Notes: generated from the sequence alone by a model not told the origin. Positions 38,991 through 47,265 are shown, counted from the stretch's first letter. The stretch is DNA of 64,000 nucleotides from Nocardioides gansuensis (GCF_003076135.1 NZ_QDGZ01000001.1:841970-905969); one strand, 5' to 3'. Numbers and translations: made by a program.

Positions 38991-39731
38991 ATGGCATCAC
39001 AGCACCAGCCCCTCGATGGGCTGATGAGAGACCTGCAGGAGCTCCAGGCGTACGCCGCGGAGTTCGGCAAGGTGATCCACTCGGCCCAGGACGCCGCTCC
39101 CGCTCGCGCGGAGGGGAGCGCGGCCGGCGTGGCGCACGCCGAGGTCGACGGCACTGGTAGCCCCGTGGCGTTGCGAGTCGATGCCCATTGGGAGCGCGAG
39201 GTCCCGGCCGACGCCCTTGGCGGCTGCCTTCTCGAGGCCTACCAGACAGCGGTGCAGGCGCACATGGCCCGGTGGAGCGAAGACCTCCAGCGCCGGGGCT
39301 GGAAGTACGACGCCCGGGAGATGGAGCAGCGCATCGAAGCACGCACGCCTGGGGAGTCGGCCTTCCAGGTGCCGGTCGCCTTCGGCGAGCCGCGTGGCAT
39401 CAGCCAGCTCGTGACCGACGTGCTCCAGGAGCTCGACTGGTCCCATCAGCTGGCCAGTCAGCCGGTGGCACCGGCCCAGACGCAATCGGACCGCCAGTCG
39501 GCGAGCCGGGTCTCGGTCACGATCGAGGGCGACTCTCTCGCCTCGGTGCGCATCGATCCCGAGTGGGCGAGGGGCCGCGACGCGGACGCGATCAACGGAG
39601 AGCTCGCCGCCGCGCTCCAGTCCGCGCGCCTGCGATCACAGCCCGCCACGAGGCTCCCGCGCGCCGACCAGCACGACGAACTGCTCGGCGAAGTCCTGAA
39701 GTTCCTCCAACAGCACAGATCGGACCGGTGA
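38991..39731 (+). CDS. YbaB/EbfC-like protein (two similar halves), first gene of a T7SS-like module
   Basis: The 246-residue protein begins with a coiled-coil-prone segment (LDGLMRDLQELQAYAAEFGK). Two parts then show a similar strand-strand-helix pattern: GVAHAEVDGTGSPVALRVDA with a helix after it, and SRVSVTIEGDSLASVRIDPE with a helix after it. This is the YbaB/EbfC pattern, here apparently doubled. YbaB-like proteins are often found beside ESX/type VII secretion substrates in actinobacteria. AGGAGA with 5 bases spacing supports ATG 38991. The next gene begins 7 bases after the stop. Confidence 0.6.
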   Translation: MASQHQPLDGLMRDLQELQAYAAEFGKVIHSAQDAAPARAEGSAAGVAHAEVDGTGSPVALRVDAHWEREVPADALGGCLLEAYQTAVQAHMARWSEDLQRRGWKYDAREMEQRIEARTPGESAFQVPVAFGEPRGISQLVTDVLQELDWSHQLASQPVAPAQTQSDRQSASRVSVTIEGDSLASVRIDPEWARGRDADAINGELAAALQSARLRSQPATRLPRADQHDELLGEVLKFLQQHRSDR

Positions 39732-39738
39732 GAAGACG

Positions 39739-40056
39739 ATGTCTGGACCTGACACCCCGGGCGAGATGCGGATCGCTGCGAATGCGCTCTCCAAGGAGGC
39801 CGAGCAGTGGGACAACGAGGCGCCCAAGCTCACGGTCATCGAGCAGACCCTGGCGGGGATGACCCTGACTCGCGTGGAGGCCGGGATCTTCCAGATCATG
39901 TTCGGCGCCTACGAGGCCTGCCGCGCGCAGGTCGAGGATCGAGCCCGCGAAGGCGCCACGGAGTTCACCAAGATGGCCGACACCCTCAGGGACATCGAGA
40001 AGGCCTACCGAGACACGGACGCACAGCGCGCCGACGAGATCGCCGCGTTGTGGTGA
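39739..40056 (+). CDS. EspC-like (ESX secretion-associated) small helical protein
   Basis: The 105-residue protein is predicted to be nearly all helical, with a helix-turn-helix-hairpin size like WXG100 and DUF2580/EspC proteins. The first half starts with MRIAANALSKEAEQWDNEAP, and the end has FTKMADTLRDIEKAYRDTD, close to the YxxxD/E-type C-terminal signal (Y-R-D-T-D) that follows the helical hairpin in type VII substrates. There are no cysteines or membrane segments. It lies in a four-gene run with 10 bases to the next gene. Confidence 0.65.
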   Translation: MSGPDTPGEMRIAANALSKEAEQWDNEAPKLTVIEQTLAGMTLTRVEAGIFQIMFGAYEACRAQVEDRAREGATEFTKMADTLRDIEKAYRDTDAQRADEIAALW

Positions 40057-40066
40057 GGAGACAGCA

Positions 40067-40795
40067 ATGAGCTTCAGCATCGCCGAGTTCCAGGCGGCAG
40101 TGGACAAGATCAACCAGGGCATGGACGACATCTCGACGAAGATGCAGGAGATTGCCCCGGCGGCCAACGCTGCCATCGACCACTGGTACATCCCGGACTT
40201 CATCGCGGAGGGCATCATCTGGCTCGCCGAGAAGACCATCGAGCTGGCGCAGAAGATCTGGGACAAGATCGTCGAGGTGATCAAGGGGATCGCCGCGCCG
40301 GTGTACTTCTTCCAGTACTCCCAACAGCTCAACGACGTGGCCAGCAGCGCCGACAGCATTGAGGCAAACCTCGCCGACCAGCTCCTCATCCAGGCGGACG
40401 AGTGGAGCGGCCAGGCGGCCGATGCCTACAAGGCCGAGGTGCCGCCTCAGCGCAACGCAGCGGGCGAGCTGGGCACGATCGCGGAGGCGATGAAGTCCTC
40501 GCTCATCTGGGCTGCTGTCGCCGGCCTCGCGTTCTATGTCGGACTCGGCGTCATCATCGTCAAGTTCATCGCCGCCATGGTCGCCGCCATCGCCGCGTTC
40601 GGCAGCGCAGTGTTCTCCTGGGCTGGAGCAGCGCTCATCGTCGAAGAGGCCGGTGTCAACATCGCCGCCATCGCCGCGCTGGTTACGACGCTGCTGGCGC
40701 TGCTCGGTGACCAGGTCAAGGAGATGGGCTCGCTGCAGAACGCTGCCAGCTCCGACAAGTTCCCCTACGGCAAGTGGCCTGTGGCGGCCGGCTGA
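40067..40795 (+). CDS. WXG-type protein with C-terminal membrane helices
   Basis: The 242-residue protein has an N-terminal helical region of about 140 residues that contains a W-x-G motif in DEWSGQAADAYKAEV, the hallmark turn of WXG100 proteins. It is followed by two or three hydrophobic helices (IWAAVAGLAFYVGLGVIIVK, then IAAMVAAIAAFGSAVFSWAG and IAAIAALVTTLLALLG). A WXG domain on a membrane-inserting tail is known among type VII secreted effectors and anchors. GAGGAG precedes ATG 40067. The stop overlaps the next gene as TGATG. Confidence 0.68.
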   Translation: MSFSIAEFQAAVDKINQGMDDISTKMQEIAPAANAAIDHWYIPDFIAEGIIWLAEKTIELAQKIWDKIVEVIKGIAAPVYFFQYSQQLNDVASSADSIEANLADQLLIQADEWSGQAADAYKAEVPPQRNAAGELGTIAEAMKSSLIWAAVAGLAFYVGLGVIIVKFIAAMVAAIAAFGSAVFSWAGAALIVEEAGVNIAAIAALVTTLLALLGDQVKEMGSLQNAASSDKFPYGKWPVAAG

Positions 40796-41151
40796 TGGCG
40801 AACCAGTCGTCTTTCTCCTTGTCCTACACCGGGGGTATTGCCGTCCTGCTTCTCGGAGTCGCACTCGTCGGCACGCTCCTCACAGGTGAACGCCTGCCGG
40901 GGACGGGAGGCACGCTCGAGGTGCTCGGCCTGGTCGCCAGCGCGGCGCTCCTGGCGGCCGGGGCGCTCGGCGGACGGCTCGCCGGAGAAGCCGGCTGGCC
41001 GGCGATGGCGGCCCTGGCGGGCATCGTCCTTCTCGTGCCCGCCGTGTTCCTCCGGTTCGCCTCCGCAGAGCGAGGCTCGGCGCTGATCTTCGAGATCGCG
41101 GCGCTGGCGGTTGCGCTGCTCTTCCTCATCGAGCTGCGCAAGGTCCGCTGA
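40795..41151 (+). CDS. Small four-helix membrane protein of the T7SS-like module
   Basis: The 118-residue protein is almost entirely hydrophobic, with about four membrane helices (YTGGIAVLLLGVALVGTLLT, VLGLVASAALLAAGALGG, MAALAGIVLLVPAVFL, ALIFEIAALAVALLFLIEL). Its start is coupled to the WXG-type gene (TGATG), so the two probably work together. An immunity- or chaperone-like role for a membrane-active partner is possible but not shown. No family is recognised. Confidence 0.6.
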   Translation: MANQSSFSLSYTGGIAVLLLGVALVGTLLTGERLPGTGGTLEVLGLVASAALLAAGALGGRLAGEAGWPAMAALAGIVLLVPAVFLRFASAERGSALIFEIAALAVALLFLIELRKVR

Positions 41152-41156
41152 GTGGC

Positions 41157-41172
41157 GCCGGGCGTGCCCGGC
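41157..41172. terminator. Short GC hairpin between convergent genes
   Basis: GCCGGGC (41157-41163) and GCCCGGC (41166-41172) are perfect arms with a 2-base centre (a 6-pair stem with a tetraloop CGTG is more realistic). It lies exactly between the T7SS-like module and the half-length aldehyde dehydrogenase gene. No T-tract follows on either strand. Confidence 0.45.
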
Positions 41173-41176
41173 AGGC

Positions 41177-42052
41177 TCACACGCCGACCGGGTGCCAGAC
41201 CGTCTTGGTCTCCAGGAGCCAGGTCATCCGGTCGATTCCCGGGTCGGCCAGCCAGTCGACCGGCGCGGCCGCGGGGCGGCGTACGCGCTTGAGGTTGTCG
41301 GCCGCGGCCTCCTCGAGCGAGCGGGCCAGGTCAGGGTCGGTGACGCCTGTGAGGTCCAGGGCGTTGACGTCCATGTGGGAGGCCAGCCACGGCGCAATCT
41401 CGGCCTGCGAGCCGGTGAGCACGTTGACCACGCCGCCGGGCAGGTCGGAGGTGGCCATCACCTCGCCGAGGGTGATCGCGGTGAGCGGGTGCTGCTCGCT
41501 GGCCACGACCACGACCGTGTTGCCGGTGACGATCGCGGGCGCCACGACGCTGACCAGCCCCAGCAGCGGGCCCTTCGGCGCGACGACCGCGACGACGCCG
41601 GTGGGCTCGGGCGAGGACAGGTTGAAGAACGGGCCGGCGACCGGGTTGGCGTTGCCGGTGACCTGGCCGATCTTGTCCGCCCACCCGGCGTACCAGACCA
41701 GGCGGTCGATGGCGGCGTCGACGTAGATGCGCGCCTTGGCGGCCGTGACGCCCTCGGCGGCGATGAGCTCGGCCTGGAACTGGTCGCGGCGGCCCTCGAG
41801 GACCTCGGCGACCCGGTAGACGACCTGGGCGCGGTTGTACGCCGTGCGGCCGGACCAGCCGGGGAACGCCTTGCGGGCCGCGACGACCGCGTCGCGGGCG
41901 TCCTTGCGGCTCGCCAGCGCGGCGTTGGCCATCAGTCGTCCCTTCGCGTCGTTGACGACGTAGGAGCGGCCCGACTCCGAACGCGGGAACTCGCCCCCGA
42001 TGTAGAGCTTGTAGGTCTTTCTCACGTCAAGGCGGGTCGTCGAGGCGTTCAT
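41177..42052 (-). CDS. Half-length, cysteine-free aldehyde dehydrogenase homologue
   Basis: The 291-residue protein aligns with the N-terminal, NAD-binding part of aldehyde dehydrogenases (KLYIGGEFPRSESG, YAGWADKIGQVTGN, VVAVVAPKGPLLGL, GGVVNVLTG). It ends after a remnant of the second cofactor segment (LDLTGVTDPDLARSL). The catalytic domain with the nucleophilic Cys is absent, and the protein has no Cys at all. It cannot be a normal dehydrogenase. Its start overlaps the full-length enzyme gene (ATGA), so equal expression is likely. A stabilising or regulatory partner subunit is the best guess. Confidence 0.85.
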   Translation of the reverse strand: MNASTTRLDVRKTYKLYIGGEFPRSESGRSYVVNDAKGRLMANAALASRKDARDAVVAARKAFPGWSGRTAYNRAQVVYRVAEVLEGRRDQFQAELIAAEGVTAAKARIYVDAAIDRLVWYAGWADKIGQVTGNANPVAGPFFNLSSPEPTGVVAVVAPKGPLLGLVSVVAPAIVTGNTVVVVASEQHPLTAITLGEVMATSDLPGGVVNVLTGSQAEIAPWLASHMDVNALDLTGVTDPDLARSLEEAAADNLKRVRRPAAAPVDWLADPGIDRMTWLLETKTVWHPVGV

Positions 42053-43512
42053 CGCAGGTAGCCCTCCAGTCCGTGGCGGCCGCCCTCGCGGCCGTAGCCC
42101 GACTCCTTGTAGCCGCCGAACGGCGACGAGGGGTCGAACTTGTTGAACGTGTTGGCCCACACGACGCCGGCGCGGAGCTGGTCGGCCATCCAGAGGATGC
42201 GGGAGCCCTTCTCGGTCCACACGCCGGCGGACAGGCCGTACGGCGTGTTGTTGGCCTTCTCGACGGCCTCGGCCGGGGTGCGGAAGGTCAGCACGGAGAG
42301 GACGGGGCCGAAGATCTCCTCGCGGGCGATCCGGTGGGCCTGGGAGACGCCCGTGAAGACCGTGGGCGGGAACCAGAAGCCGTTCTTCGGCAGGTCGCAG
42401 GCGGGCGACCAGCGGCCGGCGCCCTCCTGCTCGCCGATGTCGGACAGCTCGCGGATCTTCGCCAGCTGCTCGGCCGAGTTGATGGCGCCGATGTCGGTGT
42501 TCTTGTCCAGCGGGTCGCCGACCCGCAGCGTGCCCATCCGGCGCTTGAGCCGCTCGAGCACCTCGTCGGCGACGCTCTCCTGCACGAGCAGGCGACTGCC
42601 GGCGCAGCACACGTGGCCCTGGTTGAAGAAGATGCCGGTGACGATGCCCTCGACGGCCTGGTCGACCGGGGCGTCGTCGAAGACGATGTTGGCGGCCTTG
42701 CCGCCGAGCTCGAGGGTGACCTTCTTGTCGGTGCCGGCGACGGCGCGGGCGATCGCCTTGCCCACCTCGGTCGACCCGGTGAACGCGACCTTGTCGACGT
42801 CGGCGTGGCTCACGATCGTGCGGCCGGTGTCGCCGGCGCCGGTGACGATGTTGACGACCCCCCGCGGCAGGTCGGCCTGCTGGCAGATCTCCGCGAACAG
42901 CAGGGCGGTCAGGGGAGTGGTCTCGGCGGGCTTCAGGACGACGGTGTTGCCGGCCGCCAGGGCGGGCGCGATCTTCCACGCCAGCATCAGCAGCGGGAAG
43001 TTCCAGGGGATCACCTGGCCGGCGACGCCGAGCGGCCTTGGATTGCCAGCGCCGAAGCCAGAGTATTCGAGCTTGTCGGCCCAGCCGGCGTAGTAGAAGA
43101 AGTGGGCCGCGACCATCGGGATGTCGACGTCGCGCGACTCCTTGATCGGCTTGCCGTTGTCGAGCGACTCCAGCACCGCGAGCTCGCGGCCACGCTCCTG
43201 GATGATCCGGGCGATGCGGTAGAGGTACTTGGCCCGCTCCTTGCCCGGCATCCTCGACCAGACGCGGGTGTAGGCGCGCCGGGCCGCCTTGACCGCGAGG
43301 TCGACGTCGGCGTCGTCGGCCTCGGAGACCTCCGCCAGCACCTCCTCGGTGGCCGGGCTGATGGTCTTGAAGCTCTTCCCGTGGCCGTCGACGAAGTCGC
43401 CGTCGATGAACAGGCCGTAGGACGGCTTGATGTCGACGATGCTGCGCGACTCGGGGGCGGGGGCGTAGTCGAACACGGCGCTCTTTCCGGTGGTTGAGCC
43501 TGTCGAAACCAT
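42049..43512 (-). CDS. Aldehyde dehydrogenase (NAD(P)-dependent)
   Basis: The 487-residue enzyme has IPWNFPLLM (Asn171 oxyanion), the cofactor loop FTGSTEVGKA, Glu268 in LELGGKAANIVF and catalytic Cys302 or Cys303 in NQGHVCCAGSR. It lies 2 bases after deoC, so acetaldehyde (or another aldehyde from deoxyribose breakdown) is a plausible substrate; this is context inference. The first residues MVSTGSTTG come from a dispersed DNA repeat that covers the start codon. Family homology begins later, near PSYGLFIDGDF. It is coupled to the cysteine-free half-length homologue. Confidence 0.93.
   Translation of the reverse strand: MVSTGSTTGKSAVFDYAPAPESRSIVDIKPSYGLFIDGDFVDGHGKSFKTISPATEEVLAEVSEADDADVDLAVKAARRAYTRVWSRMPGKERAKYLYRIARIIQERGRELAVLESLDNGKPIKESRDVDIPMVAAHFFYYAGWADKLEYSGFGAGNPRPLGVAGQVIPWNFPLLMLAWKIAPALAAGNTVVLKPAETTPLTALLFAEICQQADLPRGVVNIVTGAGDTGRTIVSHADVDKVAFTGSTEVGKAIARAVAGTDKKVTLELGGKAANIVFDDAPVDQAVEGIVTGIFFNQGHVCCAGSRLLVQESVADEVLERLKRRMGTLRVGDPLDKNTDIGAINSAEQLAKIRELSDIGEQEGAGRWSPACDLPKNGFWFPPTVFTGVSQAHRIAREEIFGPVLSVLTFRTPAEAVEKANNTPYGLSAGVWTEKGSRILWMADQLRAGVVWANTFNKFDPSSPFGGYKESGYGREGGRHGLEGYLR
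43489..43510. repeat. Dispersed repeat copy at the aldehyde dehydrogenase start
   Basis: On the plus strand this reads GGTGGTTGAGCCTGTCGAAA then CC; its complement begins GGTTTCGACAGGCTCAACC. It starts inside the second codon of the dehydrogenase and gives the peptide VSTGSTT. A palindromic repeat of this kind is, to my knowledge, common in several high-GC actinobacterial genomes. It matches the copy at the sdhA start (7790-7811) at most positions. Confidence 0.7.
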
Positions 43513-43514
43513 GA

Positions 43515-44495
43515 TCAGTCCAGCGTGAAGTAGTCGGGACCGGAGTAGCGGCCGGTCGTCATCTTGGTGCGCTGCATCAGCAGGTCGTTGAGCAGCGTCG
43601 ACGCGCCGAACCGGAACCAGTCCGGGTCGAGCCAGTCGGGCCCGGCCACCTCGTTGACCATCACGAGGTACTTGATCGCGTCCTTGGCGGCGCGGATGCC
43701 GCCGGCGGGTTTCACGCCGACCATCTGGCCGGTCTGCTCACGGAAGTCGCGGACCGCCTCCAGCATCACCAGGGTCACCGGGAGGGTGGCCGCAGGCTGG
43801 ACCTTGCCGGTGGAGGTCTTGATGAAGTGGGCCCCGGCCATCATCGCGAGCCAGCTGGCGCGGCGTACGTTGTCGTAGGTCTGCAGCTCGCCGGTCTCGA
43901 AGATCACCTTGAGATGTGCACTCTGCCCATCTGGTCTGGCACACGCCTCGCGGACCGCGACGATCTCGTCGAAGACCTGCAGGTAGCGGCCGCTCAGGAA
44001 GGCGCCGCGGTCGATGACCATGTCGATCTCGTCGGCGCCGGCTTCCACGGCGTCGCGGGTGTCGGCCAGCTTGATGTCGAGCGCGGCGCGGCCGCTCGGG
44101 AAGGCCGTCGCGACCGCGGCCACGTGCACGCCACTGTCGCCGAGGACCTCCTTGGCCGTGCCCACCATGTCGGGGTAGACGCACACCGCTGCGGTGGCGG
44201 GGCACGTCGGGTCGGCGGGGTCGGGACGCATCGCCTTGCTGGCGAGCGCGCGCACCTTGCCGGGGGTGTCCTGCCCCTCGAGGGTGGTGAGGTCGACCAT
44301 CCGGATGGCCAGGTCGAGCGCGTAGGCCTTCGCGGTCGTCTTGATCGAACGGGTCCCGAGGCTCGCGGCCCGGCCCTCGGCGCCGACCTGGTCGACCCCG
44401 GGCAGGCCGTGGAGGAAGCGGCGGAGTGAGGACTCGGACGAGGTGATGTCGTCGAAGACCCCTGCGCTCGCCGTTGAGGCAGAAGTGGTCGTCAC
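43515..44495 (-). CDS. deoC: Deoxyribose-phosphate aldolase
   Basis: The 326-residue class I aldolase splits 2-deoxyribose 5-phosphate into acetaldehyde and glyceraldehyde 3-phosphate. The Schiff-base lysine is in HFIKTSTGKVQPAAT and the second active-site Lys in MVGVKPAGGIRAAKDA; DEIDMVIDRGAFLSG carries the acid. It belongs to the longer DeoC form. The GTG start (44495) lies 6 bases after a TATGCT box, so a leaderless mRNA is likely. It completes thymidine use after DeoA, and the aldehyde dehydrogenase gene follows 2 bases downstream. Confidence 0.95.
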   Translation of the reverse strand: MTTTSASTASAGVFDDITSSESSLRRFLHGLPGVDQVGAEGRAASLGTRSIKTTAKAYALDLAIRMVDLTTLEGQDTPGKVRALASKAMRPDPADPTCPATAAVCVYPDMVGTAKEVLGDSGVHVAAVATAFPSGRAALDIKLADTRDAVEAGADEIDMVIDRGAFLSGRYLQVFDEIVAVREACARPDGQSAHLKVIFETGELQTYDNVRRASWLAMMAGAHFIKTSTGKVQPAATLPVTLVMLEAVRDFREQTGQMVGVKPAGGIRAAKDAIKYLVMVNEVAGPDWLDPDWFRFGASTLLNDLLMQRTKMTTGRYSGPDYFTLD

Positions 44496-44501
44496 CTCCC
44501 C

Positions 44502-44511
44502 AGCATAGGGT
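44502..44511. promoter_or_regulatory. Overlapping divergent -10 elements
   Basis: On the minus strand TATGCT (44507-44502) stands 6 bases before the deoC GTG and fits a -10 box of a leaderless transcript. On the plus strand TAGGGT (44506-44511) could serve the PH-domain gene at 44549. The two elements share two bases, so the promoters may exclude each other. Prediction from sequence only. Confidence 0.4.
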
Positions 44512-44548
44512 TGTGCAGACAGGCGGAAGCAATCGCGGGAGGGGTCCG

Positions 44549-45139
44549 ATGGGGCGCTCGGACACGGACGACGAGGTGCAGCAGTTCCAGCCCACCAGCG
44601 GTCGGGTGACGGGGGTCCTGGCCCTGCTGCTGGCGGCCGTGATCGCCGTGCTCGGCCTGGTCGAGGGGGGCCTCCCGGGCGTCGTCGTCGCCGGCGCCGC
44701 CCTGGGCGGCGTGCTCGCCTGGGCGGCGATGCTGCGGCCCGCGCTGTGGGTCACCCGCAGCGACCTCGTCATGCGCAACATGGTCGAGACGACGTCGATC
44801 CCGCTGGCCGCCATCGAGGGGCTCGCCGTGCGGCAGGTGCTGGCCGTGAGCGCCGGCGACAGGCGGTATGTCTCCCCGGTCGTGGGTCGGCCGCTGCGCA
44901 AGCTCGTGCGGCCGCTGAAGGAGCCAGCGGCCGGCAAGGCGGCGGAGACGCCGTACGCCGACTACGTGGAGGACGTCCTCCGCCAGCGCGTCGACGCGGC
45001 TCGCAGCGCGGCGGGCGTGCGCCGCGGGTCGCCCGAGCAGCTCGCCCTGGCCGCCGGCGTACGACGGGAGCCGGCGTGGCTCCCGATCGTGCTGATCACT
45101 GGAGGGGTCGTCGCGTTCGTGGTCACGCTCGTGGCGTGA
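44549..45139 (+). CDS. Membrane protein with bacterial PH-like domain
   Basis: The 196-residue protein has two N-terminal helices (VTGVLALLLAAVIAVLGLVE and the GVVVAGAALGGVLAWAAML stretch), then a beta-rich segment (PALWVTRSDLVMRNMVETTSIPLAAIEGLAV) that fits a bPH-type domain, and a C-terminal membrane helix (LPIVLITGGVVAFVVTLVA). Such three-helix PH proteins are common and uncharacterised in actinobacteria. GGGAGGGG precedes ATG 44549. It is divergent from deoC and convergent with the phosphohexomutase gene. Confidence 0.75.
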   Translation: MGRSDTDDEVQQFQPTSGRVTGVLALLLAAVIAVLGLVEGGLPGVVVAGAALGGVLAWAAMLRPALWVTRSDLVMRNMVETTSIPLAAIEGLAVRQVLAVSAGDRRYVSPVVGRPLRKLVRPLKEPAAGKAAETPYADYVEDVLRQRVDAARSAAGVRRGSPEQLALAAGVRREPAWLPIVLITGGVVAFVVTLVA

Positions 45140-45151
45140 GCCTCGCCCGCG

Positions 45152-46807
45152 TCAGAGCCCTGCGGCCGCCCGGAAGTCGGCCTTGATCGCGTCCAGCCGT
45201 CCCGCGGCGGCGATGCGGGCAGCGTCGACACCGTCCTCTGGGTCGACCGCGATGACGACCTCGAGGTAGCACTTCAGCTTCGGCTCGGTGCCGCTCGGCC
45301 GCACGATGACCCGGGCGCCGTCCGCGAGCGTGTAGCGCAGGCCGTCGGTGGGAGGCAGGTGCGCCGAGCCGAGGGCGAGGTCGTCGACGTGCTCGACCGC
45401 CAGCCCGCCGAGGGTCTCGGGCGGGATCTCGCGCAGGCGCTGCATCGCGGAGGCGATGCCGGTCAGGTCCGTGAAGCGCACCGAGAGCTGGTCGGTGGCG
45501 TGCAGGCCGTGCCGCAGGGCGAGGTCGTCGAGCAGGTCGGTGAGGGAGCGGCCGTCCGCCTTGGCGCGCGCGGCGAGGTCGCAGACGAGCAGGAGGGCCG
45601 AGATGCCGTCCTTGTCCTTCACGTGCTCGGGGTCCACGCAGTAGCCCAGGGCCTCCTCGTAGCCGTAGGCCAGGCCGTCCACGCGGGCGATCCACTTGAA
45701 CCCGGTCAGGGTCACGGTGTGCGGCTGGCCGGCAGCCTCCGCCATCCGGCCCAGGAGGGAGGACGAGACGATCGAGGCGGCGTAGACGCCCTCGCGTCCG
45801 CGCTCGAGGAGGGCGTGCGCGAGCAGCGCGCCGACCTCGTCGCCGCTCAGCATCCGCCAGCCGTGGGGGCCCGGGGCGGCCACCGCGCAGCGGTCGGCGT
45901 CCGGGTCGTTGGCGACGACCAGGTCGGCCTTCTTCTCCTCGGCGAGCGCCATCGCCAGGTCCATGGCGCCGGGCTCCTCGGGGTTGGGGAAGGCCACCGT
46001 CGGGAAGTCCGGGTCGGGCTCCTCCTGCTGTGCCACCACGTGGGGCGCGGCGAAGCCGGCGGTCTCGAGCACCTGCTGGACGCTGGTGCTGCCGACGCCG
46101 TGCAGCGGGGTGTAGACGATCGCGAGGTCGCGCGGGCCGTCCTCGACGAGCCCGGCGGTGGTGTCGAGGTAGCGGTCGACGATCGCCTCGTCGACCAGCC
46201 GGCCGCTGTCGCCGCGCGGCACGTCCGCGACGGGACCGACCGCGGCGATGCGGGCCGCGATCTCCGCGTCGGCGGGAGGGGTGATCTGGCTGCCGTCGCC
46301 GAGGTAGACCTTGTAGCCGTTGTCCTGCGGGGGGTTGTGGCTCGCCGTCACCATCACGCCGGCCGCGCACCCGAGCTCGCGGATCGCGTAGGCCAGCAGG
46401 GGAGTCGGCAGCGGACGGGGCATCACGAGCGCCTTCAGCCCGGCTCCGGTCATCACCTCGGCGGTGTCGCGCGCGAAGACGTCGCTGTTGTGGCGGGCGT
46501 CGTAGCCGATGACGACCGAGCCCCCGGCATGCCCGGTGTCCCGGAGGTACGCCGCCAGGCCGGCGGCCGCGCGCGTGACCACCACACGGTTCATCCGGTT
46601 GGGGCCGGCGCCGAGCGCGCCGCGCAGCCCCGCCGTACCGAACTGGAGGGTGCCTGCGAAGCGGTCGGCCAGGTCCGTGCTGTCGCCGCCCGCCTCGACG
46701 TCCGCGATGACCTGCTCCAGCTCGCCCCTGGTCCGGGGGTCGGGGTCCTCGGCGGCCCAGGCCCTGGCCAGGTCGAGAAGCGTGGTGGTGGAGGCGGTGT
46801 CGGACAT
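45152..46807 (-). CDS. Phospho-sugar mutase (phosphomannomutase/phosphoglucomutase/phosphopentomutase type)
   Basis: The 551-residue alpha-D-phosphohexomutase has all four domains. The phosphoserine loop is TASHNPPQDNGYKVY, the metal loop is DPDADR in LVVANDPDADRCAV, the sugar-binding loop GYEEALGY, and the phosphate-binding RPSGTEPK near the C-terminus. In Mycobacterium tuberculosis the similar pmmB lies close to the nucleoside salvage genes, and eukaryotic-type relatives act as phosphopentomutases. A role in (deoxy)ribose 1-phosphate to 5-phosphate conversion between DeoA and DeoC is therefore possible. ATG 46807 is chosen over GTG 46816. Confidence 0.9.
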   Translation of the reverse strand: MSDTASTTTLLDLARAWAAEDPDPRTRGELEQVIADVEAGGDSTDLADRFAGTLQFGTAGLRGALGAGPNRMNRVVVTRAAAGLAAYLRDTGHAGGSVVIGYDARHNSDVFARDTAEVMTGAGLKALVMPRPLPTPLLAYAIRELGCAAGVMVTASHNPPQDNGYKVYLGDGSQITPPADAEIAARIAAVGPVADVPRGDSGRLVDEAIVDRYLDTTAGLVEDGPRDLAIVYTPLHGVGSTSVQQVLETAGFAAPHVVAQQEEPDPDFPTVAFPNPEEPGAMDLAMALAEEKKADLVVANDPDADRCAVAAPGPHGWRMLSGDEVGALLAHALLERGREGVYAASIVSSSLLGRMAEAAGQPHTVTLTGFKWIARVDGLAYGYEEALGYCVDPEHVKDKDGISALLLVCDLAARAKADGRSLTDLLDDLALRHGLHATDQLSVRFTDLTGIASAMQRLREIPPETLGGLAVEHVDDLALGSAHLPPTDGLRYTLADGARVIVRPSGTEPKLKCYLEVVIAVDPEDGVDAARIAAAGRLDAIKADFRAAAGL

Positions 46808-46839
46808 GCCGGTCACGCTACTGGTGGTTGGATCGAGGA

Positions 46840-47265
46840 GTGGAGTTCACATTCGGGCACACCTGGGTCGTCCCTGCCCCCCTCGAGCGGGTGCACGCTG
46901 TGCTGGTCGACCTGGAGCGCTACCCCGAGTGGTGGCCGCAGGTGCTCGCCGTCGCCTCGCTCGGGCCCGACACGGCGCGGGTGCTGTGCCGGTCGTCCCT
47001 GCCGTTCACCCTCGACCTGGTGCTGGACGCGGTGCACCGCGAGCCGACGCTGCTGGAGACCGCGCTCGGAGGTGACCTCGACGGCTTCGCCCGGTGGCGG
47101 CTCCAGCCCGTCGCCGACGGGACATCGCTCTCCTACCAGCAGGAGGTCGTGGCTCGCGGGGGGCTCGCCCTCGCGGCGCGGGTGGCCGGGCCGGTGCTCC
47201 GGTGGAACCACGACCGGATGATGGCCGCATGCCGGGCCGGCCTCGCGGCCCGTGCCTCCGGCTGA
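46840..47265 (+). CDS. SRPBCC-fold (polyketide cyclase/START-like) protein
   Basis: The 141-residue protein shows the START/SRPBCC pattern: a first strand EFTFGHTWVVPAPLERVHAV, the conserved DLERYPEWWPQV segment, several strands (VLCRSSLPFTLDLVLDAVHR) and a long C-terminal helix (VLRWNHDRMMAACRAGL). The fold binds hydrophobic ligands in a closed pocket; the ligand is unknown. The GTG at 46840 is preceded directly by AGGA; a TTG at 46828 is an alternative start. It is divergent from the mutase gene and convergent with the methyltransferase gene. Confidence 0.75.
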   Translation: MEFTFGHTWVVPAPLERVHAVLVDLERYPEWWPQVLAVASLGPDTARVLCRSSLPFTLDLVLDAVHREPTLLETALGGDLDGFARWRLQPVADGTSLSYQQEVVARGGLALAARVAGPVLRWNHDRMMAACRAGLAARASG

